Of a stretch of DNA of 15,733 nt, positions 1-7,233 are shown piece after piece. Location: NCBI GenBank assembly GCA_003646305.1, contig QNFJ01000024.1:1-15733 (forward strand). The letters are read 5' to 3'. The position numbers and the translations under genes were made by a program. The notes under the pieces were generated by a model. The model had not been told where the DNA came from, made no database searches, and was given only the letters and a program-made list of their open reading frames with translations. Source of the stretch: Gammaproteobacteria bacterium (lineage in GTDB: Bacteria; Pseudomonadota; Gammaproteobacteria; Methylococcales; UBA2780). Each line of letters starts with the position of its first letter. The stretch's first letter is position 1.

Positions 1-221
1 ATGCCAAACAGTTCAGACGCATGAGGCGAGCGGTAAAGAAGCTCAAGGGACATCTAGGGCGCGTTTATCGTGATCTACTTCGCAAGTTACCTGAGAAGCT
101 CAAGTTAACCGGTCACCAACAGCAGTGCTTTCATCATGCCGCCAGATTACTCAAACAGACACATAGTAGCAAAAAGAAACTCTACAGCCTGCATGCCCCT
201 GAAGTCGACTGCATTACATAA
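1..221 (+). pseudogene. IS5-like transposase remnant (truncated at both visible ends)
   Basis: The frame open from base 3 to the TAA at 219-221 encodes about 72 residues, beginning AKQFRRMRRAVKKLKGHLGR and ending with KLYSLHAPEVDCIT. The basic K/R-rich helix, the LGRVYRDLLRK segment and the YSLHAPEV(E/D)CI motif resemble the middle of IS5-like DDE transposases. In those proteins I recall the last motif continuing into a GKGKA-type stretch towards the catalytic core. Here the frame stops two codons after the motif, and I see no continuation in another frame before the tRNA gene at 242. The left side leaves the window, so the N-terminal part may or may not exist. The catalytic C-terminal part is missing, so this fragment cannot encode an active transposase. 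The family call rests on motif memory and the subgroup is uncertain. Confidence 0.7.
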
Positions 222-241
222 ACGCTATGTATTTTCTGAGA

Positions 242-317
<76 letters not shown>

Positions 318-331
318 TTGGCTTCTAGAGA

Positions 332-712
332 CTACTTAACAACACGTAATGAGGGTTTGTCTGGCTTGTCAGGCTTTTCTTCTGGCGGCAGTGGATCTTC
401 GGGTGCCTCTTCTTCAAAAACCATTCCCTTGCCCGTCTCTTTTGAATAGACGGCCAATGCTGCATTAATCGGAACAACTACCGCCATGGGTGCACCACTG
501 AAACGGGCACTAAACTCTATAAGATCATTACCAAGTAACAGCCCCTGTACCGCTGTCGGACCGATATTAAGAATAACTTTACCATCTGAAACCGATGACA
601 TTGGAACAACTACACCCGGATGATTCGCTCCGACCAGCAAATATGGCGTTTGGTCATTATCGACCAACCACTCATAAACACCCCGAATCAGGTAAGGACG
701 TAATGTTTTCAT
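332..712 (-). CDS. sspB: ClpXP protease specificity-enhancing factor SspB
   Basis: This 126-residue protein is an adaptor that hands ssrA-tagged and other substrates to the ClpXP protease. The N-terminal ~100 residues form the conserved substrate-binding and dimerisation domain. RPYLIRGVYEWLVDN near the start and the NIGPTAVQGL, FSARFSG and VPINAALAVY segments follow the family pattern. An acidic, proline-rich linker (about residues 98-120) follows, and the protein ends in LRVVK (122-126), the ClpX-docking tail also found at the end of E. coli SspB. The linker is shorter than in the ~165-residue E. coli protein as I recall it. The gene starts 14 bases after the sspA stop, so sspAB form one operon. 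The Shine-Dalgarno is weak, consistent with coupling to sspA. It ends 14 bases before tRNA-Thr. Confidence 0.96.
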   Translation of the reverse strand: MKTLRPYLIRGVYEWLVDNDQTPYLLVGANHPGVVVPMSSVSDGKVILNIGPTAVQGLLLGNDLIEFSARFSGAPMAVVVPINAALAVYSKETGKGMVFEEEAPEDPLPPEEKPDKPDKPSLRVVK

Positions 713-726
713 CGGCAGATTACAGG

Positions 727-1374
727 TTAACCTCTAAGCCGAGAATCCTCTGCATTAAAGTATTTCTCTTCTTCGCTGAGGCTTTCCAGGAACGATTCCC
801 GTTCAAAAAGTCGTTTTGAATAAGCTTTAATCGCATCAGCCTGTTTGGGTAATTCAATCCCCAATACTGGCAGCCTCCAGAGTAGAGGCGCTAATACGCA
901 ATCAACCAGTGTAAACTCATCGCTCATGAAATAGGGTTGTGCTGCAAAGACCGGCATAACAGATATCAACCTTTCTTTCAGAAGCTTTCTTGCTTTGGCC
1001 GCTTTTTTATCACTTGAAGCTTCAATTTCTGCAACGAGTGGATACCAGTCATCATCAATTCGCTGAATAATCGTTCTGAAACGAGCGCGAGCAACAGGAT
1101 CAACTGAGCATAGAGGCGGGTGAGGAAACCGCTCATCGAGATATTCCATGATAATCCTGGAATTATGAAGGACAAGATCGCGATCCACTAGGGCAGGGAG
1201 CGTTCCATATGGGTTCAGATCGATAAAATCTTCTGGTGGTTCATCCAGATTTATAAACTCTATCTCCGCGCTGATTTTCTTTTCAGCCAGAACGATTCGA
1301 ACACGATGAGATTCGATTCCTGTTTCTGAAGAAAATATGCTCATTACTGGTTTTCTATTAGCCGTTGTTACCAC
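727..1374 (-). CDS. sspA: Stringent starvation protein A, RNA polymerase-associated GST-fold protein
   Basis: SspA binds RNA polymerase and in E. coli supports stationary-phase and acid-stress gene expression. The 215-residue product has a GST-like N-terminal thioredoxin fold (about 9-82) and an all-helical C-terminal domain (about 90-205). IIMEYLDERFPHPPL contains the conserved surface Pro84-His85-Pro86 pocket needed for SspA function in E. coli. SDEFTLVDCVLAPLLWRLP in the C-domain is also family-typical. The start is a GTG, chosen because GGAG lies 8 bases upstream and because the resulting VTTANRKPVM aligns with the E. coli N-terminus. The alternative ATG ten codons later would lose that conserved part. 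It follows petC by 116 bases, with a perfect hairpin in the gap, and no convincing promoter of its own is seen there. Confidence 0.96.
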   Translation of the reverse strand: MVTTANRKPVMSIFSSETGIESHRVRIVLAEKKISAEIEFINLDEPPEDFIDLNPYGTLPALVDRDLVLHNSRIIMEYLDERFPHPPLCSVDPVARARFRTIIQRIDDDWYPLVAEIEASSDKKAAKARKLLKERLISVMPVFAAQPYFMSDEFTLVDCVLAPLLWRLPVLGIELPKQADAIKAYSKRLFERESFLESLSEEEKYFNAEDSRLRG

Positions 1375-1403
1375 TGTCCAAACTCCACTGTGTTTTTAAA
1401 ATG

Positions 1404-1442
1404 CGATGAGGAAATCACCATTTTTGGTCGATTTCCTCATCG
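1404..1442 (-). terminator. Perfect 13-bp hairpin between petC and sspA (candidate terminator or attenuator)
   Basis: CGATGAGGAAATC at 1404-1416 is exactly complementary to GATTTCCTCATCG at 1430-1442. An additional ACC/GGT pairing can extend the stem inward around a T-rich loop. On the minus strand the hairpin starts 48 bases after the petC stop and is followed by CATTTTAAAAACA, a short U-tract typical of a weak intrinsic terminator. On the plus strand no T-run follows. It lies just upstream of the sspA ribosome binding site, with no room for a promoter between them. It could therefore end most petABC transcripts while letting some read through to sspAB, or act as a processing or stability element. 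Confidence 0.65.
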
Positions 1443-1490
1443 GTTTAGAGCCAAGCCAGCAGAGCAGGCGACTCTATGAATGCCTACTTC

Positions 1491-2225
1491 TTAATGAATA
1501 TCTTTCCAGAATTCTTTTTTCAGCGCATAAGCAATGACAAGAAAGAACAACAGGAAGAGGATCACTTTCCAGCCCAAGTTTTGCCTTTCAAGCTTTCCTG
1601 GCTCACCCACGTATTCCAGAAAGCTCACTAGGTCATTTACAGCCTTGTCAAATTCCTCTGTCGACATACTGCCTTCGGTCACTTTTTCAAAGTGGTCGAA
1701 AATCTTCACCGGAATGCCATCCGAGTCGGTCTCGTCTCTGAAAATCGCTTTTTGCACGCCTTGAAGCTCCCAGGCTATATTTGGCATACCAACATCTTTG
1801 AAAGCGATATTGTTCGTGCCAAAAGGTCTACTGTCATCCTGATAAAAACCTCTCAGATAAGTGTACAGCCAGTCTGACCCACGAGATCTTGCAATCAGTG
1901 ACAGATCAGGAGGTGGTGTACCGAACCACTTCGTTGCATCTTTCGGATTCATGGAAACCGTCATGCCATCAAAGATTTTTTCACCCGTAAACATGAGGTT
2001 ACTTTGCACCATTTGCTCGGGCATCCCCAAATCTCTAGCCATACGCGAATAACGCATGTACTTCGCTGAGTGACAGCTCATGCAATAGTTCACAAAGTAC
2101 TTTGCACCTCGTTGTAATGATGCCTTATCGGTCAGATCAACCGAGGCGCTATCCAGATGAATGCCACTTGATGCAGCCGCCCAACCAGAAATAGTCAACA
2201 TTAATACTGCTGCAATTTTCTTCAT
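1491..2225 (-). CDS. petC: Cytochrome c1 of the ubiquinol-cytochrome c reductase (bc1) complex
   Basis: This 244-residue protein carries electrons from the Rieske centre to periplasmic cytochrome c. A signal peptide (about 1-18, hydrophobic and ending in Ala/Ser-rich residues) precedes the mature domain. The heme c site is Cys48-Met-Ser-Cys51-His52. Met147 in DVGMPNIAWE is the likely axial ligand. Residues FGTPPPDLSLIARSRGSDW are typical of the family. A single C-terminal membrane anchor (about 218-235) is followed by a short lysine-rich cytoplasmic tail. It is the third gene of petABC and its ATG overlaps the petB stop as ATGA, so translation is probably coupled. A GGGTGA ribosome binding site lies inside the petB end. 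A hairpin follows the gene. Confidence 0.97.
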   Translation of the reverse strand: MKKIAAVLMLTISGWAAASSGIHLDSASVDLTDKASLQRGAKYFVNYCMSCHSAKYMRYSRMARDLGMPEQMVQSNLMFTGEKIFDGMTVSMNPKDATKWFGTPPPDLSLIARSRGSDWLYTYLRGFYQDDSRPFGTNNIAFKDVGMPNIAWELQGVQKAIFRDETDSDGIPVKIFDHFEKVTEGSMSTEEFDKAVNDLVSFLEYVGEPGKLERQNLGWKVILFLLFFLVIAYALKKEFWKDIH

Positions 2226-3436
2226 TTGTCTGTCACCCGCTCTGGAACTTCTTTATTCCGATCAAACCATCCATAAAACGGCATCAGGAAGAAAAAGCCA
2301 AAATAACTTATTGAAAATACTCTAGAGAGCATCGTGTTCGTTGGCGTTGCTGCCTGCATACCTAGCCAGCATAGCGCAGTGAAACTAATCACAAATACGG
2401 CAACAGCAACCTTGAAAACAATGCTACGGTAGCGAATTGACTTAACCTTCCCTCGATCCAGCCAGGGCATCAGGAACAACACAATAATCGCCCCGAACAT
2501 TGCAATCACACCCAGGAACTTATCGGGAACTGCCCTCAAAATTGCGTAGAAAGGGGTGAAATACCATAGTGGTGCAATGTGCTCCGGTGTTTTCAACGGA
2601 TCAGCAGGAATAAAGTTTGCGTGCTCCAGAAAGTAGCCACCCATTTCCGGCACGTAGAACATAATTGCGCAGAAGACGATCAGGAAGACAACCACACCAA
2701 CGATATCTTTCACCGAGTAGTAAGGGTGAAAAGGGATTCCATCAAGTGGGACACCATTCGCATCTTTTAGTTTTTTGATTTCCACACCATCTGGGTTGTT
2801 TGAACCCACTTTATGTAGTGCAACGATATGTAGAAAGACAAGCATCACAAGAACTAGTGGAACCGCGATGACATGGAATGCAAAGAAGCGATTCAATGTC
2901 GCGTCAGAGATAACGAAATCGCCCCGAATCCAGAGCGCGATATCTTCACCGTAATAGGGGATCGCACCAAATAACGAGATGATTACCTGAGCACCCCAGT
3001 AAGACATTTGACCCCATGGCAGCAGATAGCCCATAAAGGCTTCAGCCATTAGTGCCAGGAATATCAGCATTCCGAAGGTCCAGACCAGCTCACGTGGTTT
3101 TTTAAATGAGCCATAAATCAGCCCACGAAACATGTGCAGATAAACAACAATAAAAAATGCCGAAGCCCCTGTCGAATGCATATAGCGGATCAACCAACCC
3201 CAGTTCACATCCCGCATAATGTATTCAACAGAGTCGAATGCAAGTGCCGCATCGGGTTTATAGCTCATGGTTAACCAAACACCGGTTAACAGTTGATTGA
3301 TTAGCACCAGAAAGGCTAATGAGCCAAAGTAGTACCAAAAATTGAAATTCTTGGGTGCATAATATTTAGCTAGATGCTCATTCCAGACCTTCGTCAGCGG
3401 AAATCGATCGTCTATCCAATCTACGAAACCACTCAT
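2222..3436 (-). CDS. petB: Cytochrome b subunit of the bc1 complex
   Basis: This 404-residue integral membrane protein holds hemes bL and bH and the Qo/Qi quinone sites of ubiquinol-cytochrome c reductase. Eight or so hydrophobic helices are visible. Likely heme ligands are His87 and His101 (helix B, 13 residues between) and His188 and His203 (helix D, 14 residues between). SYWGAQVI near 145-152 is the cd-helix Qo region. The ef-loop motif that is PEWY in mitochondria reads PLWY here (289-292). VGSNNPDG at 210-217 is typical of the proteobacterial protein. The gene is full length and includes the C-terminal subunit IV-equivalent helices, so b6 and subunit IV are not split. It overlaps petA by one base (TGATG) and petC by four, and has a strong GGGAGGGG ribosome binding site within petA. 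Confidence 0.98.
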   Translation of the reverse strand: MSGFVDWIDDRFPLTKVWNEHLAKYYAPKNFNFWYYFGSLAFLVLINQLLTGVWLTMSYKPDAALAFDSVEYIMRDVNWGWLIRYMHSTGASAFFIVVYLHMFRGLIYGSFKKPRELVWTFGMLIFLALMAEAFMGYLLPWGQMSYWGAQVIISLFGAIPYYGEDIALWIRGDFVISDATLNRFFAFHVIAVPLVLVMLVFLHIVALHKVGSNNPDGVEIKKLKDANGVPLDGIPFHPYYSVKDIVGVVVFLIVFCAIMFYVPEMGGYFLEHANFIPADPLKTPEHIAPLWYFTPFYAILRAVPDKFLGVIAMFGAIIVLFLMPWLDRGKVKSIRYRSIVFKVAVAVFVISFTALCWLGMQAATPTNTMLSRVFSISYFGFFFLMPFYGWFDRNKEVPERVTDK

Positions 3437-4035
3437 CAGGCAGCCCCTCCCTTATCTTCACCAATAAAAATTAGCGATTCATTAATATAATAATGTGGTG
3501 GAATCACCAAATTTGTCGGTGCAGGAACACCTGCATAAACACGTCCTGCCAAATCGAATTTTGAGCCATGACATGGGCAGAAAAACCCGCCCTTCCAGTC
3601 TTTCCCTAAATCGGATGGTGCCAGTTCTGGCCTGAATGTTGGAGAACATCCGAGATGCGTACAGATACCCACCGCCAGAAAGATTTCCGGATTGATCGAG
3701 CGACCTTTATTTTTGCAATACTCAGGTTGAATTGACTGATCCGAAACCCCATCACGCAACTCACCTTCAACCGCATCCAATGAAGCCAGTGCTTCTGGTG
3801 TCCTTTTTAAAATCCAGACCGGTTTACCACGCCACTCGACACGGATCAACTGACCAAGCTCTAACTTACTGATATCAGCCTCTACGGGCGCACCAGCTGC
3901 TTTCGCCTTTTCACTTGGCATCATCGAAGAGACAAAAGGAACGAGCCAAAACCCCGCTCCTACAGCCCCAACCACCGAAGTGGCCGCTATCAAAAACCGA
4001 CGCTTGCCCTTGTCCACCACAGCATCACTACTCAT
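3436..4035 (-). CDS. petA: Rieske [2Fe-2S] iron-sulfur subunit of the bc1 complex
   Basis: This 199-residue protein takes the first electron from ubiquinol at the Qo site and shuttles it to cytochrome c1. An N-terminal twin-arginine-type signal anchor is seen: KRRFLIA with Arg12-Arg13, followed by a hydrophobic stretch (about 14-38). This fits export of the folded cluster protein by Tat. Cluster-binding motifs are CTHLGC (125-130; Cys125, His127, disulfide Cys130) and CPCHGS (153-158; Cys153, His156, disulfide Cys155). GRVYAGVPAPTNL after the second motif is the usual Pro loop. It is the first gene of petABC. GGAG lies 8 bases before the ATG and a good sigma-70-like promoter lies about 60-90 bases upstream. 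The next gene upstream, hisC, ends 137 bases away. Confidence 0.98.
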   Translation of the reverse strand: MSSDAVVDKGKRRFLIAATSVVGAVGAGFWLVPFVSSMMPSEKAKAAGAPVEADISKLELGQLIRVEWRGKPVWILKRTPEALASLDAVEGELRDGVSDQSIQPEYCKNKGRSINPEIFLAVGICTHLGCSPTFRPELAPSDLGKDWKGGFFCPCHGSKFDLAGRVYAGVPAPTNLVIPPHYYINESLIFIGEDKGGAA

Positions 4036-4094
4036 TTAAACATCTCCAAATTGATGATTTAAAATCTATCAACAAACTAAAATTCATTCGTTCA

Positions 4095-4123
4095 ATTATG
4101 ATCTATAAAACCATAACGGTCAA
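4095..4123 (-). promoter_or_regulatory. Candidate sigma-70 promoter for petABC
   Basis: On the minus strand TTGACC (4123-4118) and CATAAT (4100-4095) are separated by exactly 17 bases, one mismatch each from the TTGACA/TATAAT consensus. They sit in the 137-base AT-rich gap between hisC and petA, with the -10 box about 60 bases upstream of the petA ATG. No hairpin with a T-run is visible between hisC and this promoter, so some his transcript could read into petABC. Confidence 0.6.
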
Positions 4124-4172
4124 TCATTAACGCAAAACTCACCTGTAACTAATTGTTTTAAATGCTTTAATT

Positions 4173-5276
4173 TTATTGAATACTTTTATCCAGAATTTTC
4201 TTTAGCGCCGATATGAATGCTTCATTCTCTTCGGGAGAACCAACAGTCACTCTTAAGCAGCGATCAAGCAAGGGCATTGCGCCATGCAGGTTTTTAACCA
4301 GAACACCCATTTTTTTGAGTTCCGAGTGAATTGCAGAAGAATCAACTAACTGACCTTCCACCCTGAATAAAATAAAGTTTGCCTCACTGGGCATGGGCTT
4401 AACGCCCTTTATTCTCTCAAGCTCGGCAAACAGTTCAACCCTGTCTTGTCGAATTTTTGCTGTTTGCTCATCAAACACAACTCGGTTTTCCAGTGCAAAC
4501 TCGGCGCTTAGCTGTGTCAGTGTATTGATGTTATAGGGCAGCCTTACTTTTTCAAACTGTTCAATCCAGCGCTCATCGCCCACCAAATAGCCCAGCCTTA
4601 AACCCGCCAAGCCCAGCTTTGAAACGGTTCGCATCACTAACAAGTTCTCATCAAACCTCGCACAATTCATAAAGCTGGCATCTGTAAAAGGTGCATAGGC
4701 CTCATCTAGGACCACAAGCCCCGGTGCCAGGCGAAGAATCTCTTTAATCTCAGCCTCATCAAATAGATTGCCTGTCGGATTGTTGGGGTAGGCAAGAAAA
4801 ACGACTGCCGGCTGCTCCGCCTCAATCGATTCACAAATTGCCTTAAAATCGAGACTGAAGTCACTCGGGTTGAGCGGCACACCTTGGAATTTCAACCCCA
4901 GGCTCACCGCAATCTGTCGGTACATGACAAATGTTGGCTCTGGCGCCAATACAACTGCATCGGGGCCAGCAATCGCCATCAGAATAATCTGAATAATTTC
5001 GTCAGAACCATTCCCGAGAAGTAATCCTTTGCTTTCAGGAATGTCTTGGTAAGTGTAGAGCGCTTTTTTGAGCGCAACGGCAGCTGGATCAGGATACCGG
5101 TTAACCTCTACAGAGCGCACCTTTTCCAGCCATTTATCGATCATCGACTCTGGCCATGAGTAGGGGTTTTCCATCGCATCGAGTTTGATGCATTTGCCTG
5201 GATCAACTGTCTTATATGCTGAAAGTGCCTGTATTTCCGGCCTGATCAGCGATTCTACCCGCCTGTTTATACCCAT
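4173..5276 (-). CDS. hisC: Histidinol-phosphate aminotransferase
   Basis: This PLP enzyme converts imidazole-acetol phosphate and glutamate to histidinol phosphate in histidine synthesis. The 367-residue protein has the class I/II aminotransferase fold. LDAMENPY near residue 32 is the substrate entry motif of HisC. GNGSDEIIQ lies at about 88-96 and YPNNPTGN at 163-170. DEAYAPF at about 191-197 supplies the PLP-interacting Asp and Tyr. The Schiff-base lysine is Lys220 in TVSKLGLAGLRLGY, and Arg227 follows in the phosphate-binding segment. Length is close to the usual ~350-365. Its ATG lies two bases after the hisD stop, so it is the last gene of a hisGDC cluster. Other his genes (hisBHAFIE) are not in the window and are presumably elsewhere. 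Confidence 0.97.
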   Translation of the reverse strand: MGINRRVESLIRPEIQALSAYKTVDPGKCIKLDAMENPYSWPESMIDKWLEKVRSVEVNRYPDPAAVALKKALYTYQDIPESKGLLLGNGSDEIIQIILMAIAGPDAVVLAPEPTFVMYRQIAVSLGLKFQGVPLNPSDFSLDFKAICESIEAEQPAVVFLAYPNNPTGNLFDEAEIKEILRLAPGLVVLDEAYAPFTDASFMNCARFDENLLVMRTVSKLGLAGLRLGYLVGDERWIEQFEKVRLPYNINTLTQLSAEFALENRVVFDEQTAKIRQDRVELFAELERIKGVKPMPSEANFILFRVEGQLVDSSAIHSELKKMGVLVKNLHGAMPLLDRCLRVTVGSPEENEAFISALKKILDKSIQ

Positions 5277-5278
5277 AA

Positions 5279-6589
5279 TTAGTGCTTCTTGATTCTATAT
5301 TCAGCCGAAACAGCATGCGCAACAAGACCCTCTCCTCGCGCTAATAGCGCGGCCGTTTCACCTAAGCGGCTGGCCCCGTCGGGCGTACAACCAATTAAAC
5401 TCGACCGCTTCTGAAAATCATAAACCCCTAATGGTGATGAAAAACGGGCAGTGCCTGATGTGGGTAGAACATGGTTTGGGCCTGCGCAATAATCTCCAAC
5501 CGCTTCAGCAGTATAGCGCCCCATAAAAATGGCTCCCGCGTGCTCTATCCGCCCAGCGACTTTTTCCGGCTCATCTAATGAAAGCTCAAGATGTTCTGGC
5601 GCGATGCGGTTAGCAATTAGTATCGCCTCGTCAATATCTTTCACCTTAACCAACGCGCCTCTTGTTGCCAAAGACTCCCGAATGACTTCATCTCGATCCA
5701 TCTTTTCAATAAGGCAGCTCATACTTTTCTGCACGGCATCCAGGAATTCTTGATCAGGGCTTAACAAAATAGATTGCGCATCTTCATCGTGTTCAGCTTG
5801 AGAGAAGAGATCCGCCGCAATCCAGTCAGGATCGGTTTTTCCATCACAAATAATTAATATCTCTGATGGCCCTGCAATCATGTCGATACCAACACGGCCA
5901 AAAACCAGTTTTTTTGCTGTTGCCACATAGATATTGCCTGGCCCGACAATCTTGTCGACACAAGGAACCGTCTCGGTCCCCCAGGCCAATGCGGCAATAG
6001 CCTGCGCGCCCCCAATCAGAAACAACCGATTAACACCAGCCAGATAGGCCGCCGCCATAACCAAACTGTTGCGTTTTCCACCCGGTGCGGGAGAGACCAT
6101 GATAATTTCGGAAACACCCGCAACTTTTGCCGGAATGACATTCATCAATACGGACGATGGGTAGGCAGCCTTGCCACCAGGCACATAAACCCCAACTTTA
6201 TCCAGCGGTTTAATCTGCTGACCTAGCAACGTTCCATCTTCATCACGAAACTGCCATGACTCCAGCTTCTGATGTTCCGCATAAACCCGAATCCGCTCCG
6301 CTGCAATTTTAAGCGCTTCAGCCTCCTGGGGCTCTAGTGAATGCCACGCCTCTTCAAGCTGACCTCTGCTTAACTCGAGGTCACTTGCCGAGCTAACACT
6401 ATGATGATCAAAGCGCGCGGTACAGTCGACAAGCGCCGCATCACCCTTTTTTTTGATTGCCTCAATAATTTCTAAAACCCGCTGATGGATTTCAACATCA
6501 GACTGCTCTTCCCAGGCTAACAATTTTTCCAGCTCCTGATCGAAACCGGAGGTGGATGAATCTAATCGAGCGATCGCGATTTCAGCCAT
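5279..6589 (-). CDS. hisD: Histidinol dehydrogenase
   Basis: This zinc enzyme performs the final NAD-dependent four-electron oxidation of histidinol to histidine. From the ATG at 6589 it has 436 residues, the usual length. Zinc ligands are likely Gln264 and His267 (SQAEHDEDAQ), Asp366 (AVGDYCAGPNH) and His425 (GLVAHAVSAE). The catalytic pair is Glu332-His333 (APEHLEL). VYVPGGKAAYPSS, GPGNIYVATAKK and GPSEIL are family signatures. The frame stays open to 6628, but the added residues only mirror the hisG end and are not family-like. The ATG at 6589, preceded by GGCGGGTGAAA, is preferred. This start overlaps the hisG stop by 8 bases, implying coupling. Confidence 0.97.
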   Translation of the reverse strand: MAEIAIARLDSSTSGFDQELEKLLAWEEQSDVEIHQRVLEIIEAIKKKGDAALVDCTARFDHHSVSSASDLELSRGQLEEAWHSLEPQEAEALKIAAERIRVYAEHQKLESWQFRDEDGTLLGQQIKPLDKVGVYVPGGKAAYPSSVLMNVIPAKVAGVSEIIMVSPAPGGKRNSLVMAAAYLAGVNRLFLIGGAQAIAALAWGTETVPCVDKIVGPGNIYVATAKKLVFGRVGIDMIAGPSEILIICDGKTDPDWIAADLFSQAEHDEDAQSILLSPDQEFLDAVQKSMSCLIEKMDRDEVIRESLATRGALVKVKDIDEAILIANRIAPEHLELSLDEPEKVAGRIEHAGAIFMGRYTAEAVGDYCAGPNHVLPTSGTARFSSPLGVYDFQKRSSLIGCTPDGASRLGETAALLARGEGLVAHAVSAEYRIKKH

Positions 6590-7223
6590 TTTCACCCGCC
6601 TGCCTATCAACTGCTTCGGACAGGTCATGAATCAACTGACTAACCAGCTTGTGTTTCATTTTCATCGACGCTTTGTTCACAACTAACCTTGAACTCACTT
6701 CCATGACCAGTTCCCAGGGCTCTAATTTATTTGCCCGCAATGTATTGCCCGTATCAACCAGGTCAACAATACAGTCTGCAAGACCTACCAGTGGCGCAAG
6801 TTCCATTGAGCCATACAATTTGATCATCTCAACCTGCTGCCCTCGCTCGGAAAAATACCGCTGAGCTGCCTTGACGTACTTTGTGGCGATGCGTAGCCGC
6901 CTTTTGCTGGGCTGGTAATCAACGGGACCGGCTGTCATTAACCGGCACCGTGAAATTCTTAAATCGAGAGGCTCATACAAACCTTCTCCGCCGTGTTCAA
7001 CCAACACATCCTTTCCCGCAACACCAAGATCCGCTGCACCATATTCGACAAAAACAGGGACATCTGTTGCCCGAATCACCAACAGTTGAACATCGTCACG
7101 ATTGGTTGGCAGAATTAGTTTTCGGCTTTTATCTGGATCTTCCGCAGGAACGATCCCTGCCTGCGCAAGCAGGGGGAGCGTCTCTTTATAAATACGTCCT
7201 TTGGATAAAGCAATTGTTAACAT
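6582..7223 (-). CDS. hisG: ATP phosphoribosyltransferase, short-form catalytic subunit
   Basis: This enzyme condenses ATP with PRPP in the first step of histidine synthesis. From the ATG at 7223 the protein has 213 residues, which is the short form. It begins MLTIALSKGRIYKETLPLL and contains ADLGVAGKDVL (about 64-74), LYGSMELAPLVGLAD (136-150) and the PRPP-binding segment ending DLVDTGNTLRAN (154-165). The ~80-residue C-terminal regulatory domain of the long form is absent. Short-form HisG works in a complex with the HisRS-like subunit HisZ, which is not in this window. The frame is open further upstream to 7262, but those codons overlap murA and are not family-like. The chosen ATG follows the murA stop by 10 bases and has a GAGTGA ribosome binding site. 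Confidence 0.97.
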   Translation of the reverse strand: MLTIALSKGRIYKETLPLLAQAGIVPAEDPDKSRKLILPTNRDDVQLLVIRATDVPVFVEYGAADLGVAGKDVLVEHGGEGLYEPLDLRISRCRLMTAGPVDYQPSKRRLRIATKYVKAAQRYFSERGQQVEMIKLYGSMELAPLVGLADCIVDLVDTGNTLRANKLEPWELVMEVSSRLVVNKASMKMKHKLVSQLIHDLSEAVDRQAGENG

Positions 7224-7233
7224 ATTGTCACTC

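Noticed and set aside
3915..4130. 71-codon plus-strand frame reaching into the petA upstream region
   Set aside because: Most of it is antisense to petA, it has no family features, and its downstream part crosses the petA promoter.
6590..6628. N-terminal extension of hisD to an upstream start
   Set aside because: The extra 13 residues overlap the hisG coding end and do not resemble HisD N-termini. The ATG at 6589 gives the normal length and a usable ribosome binding site.
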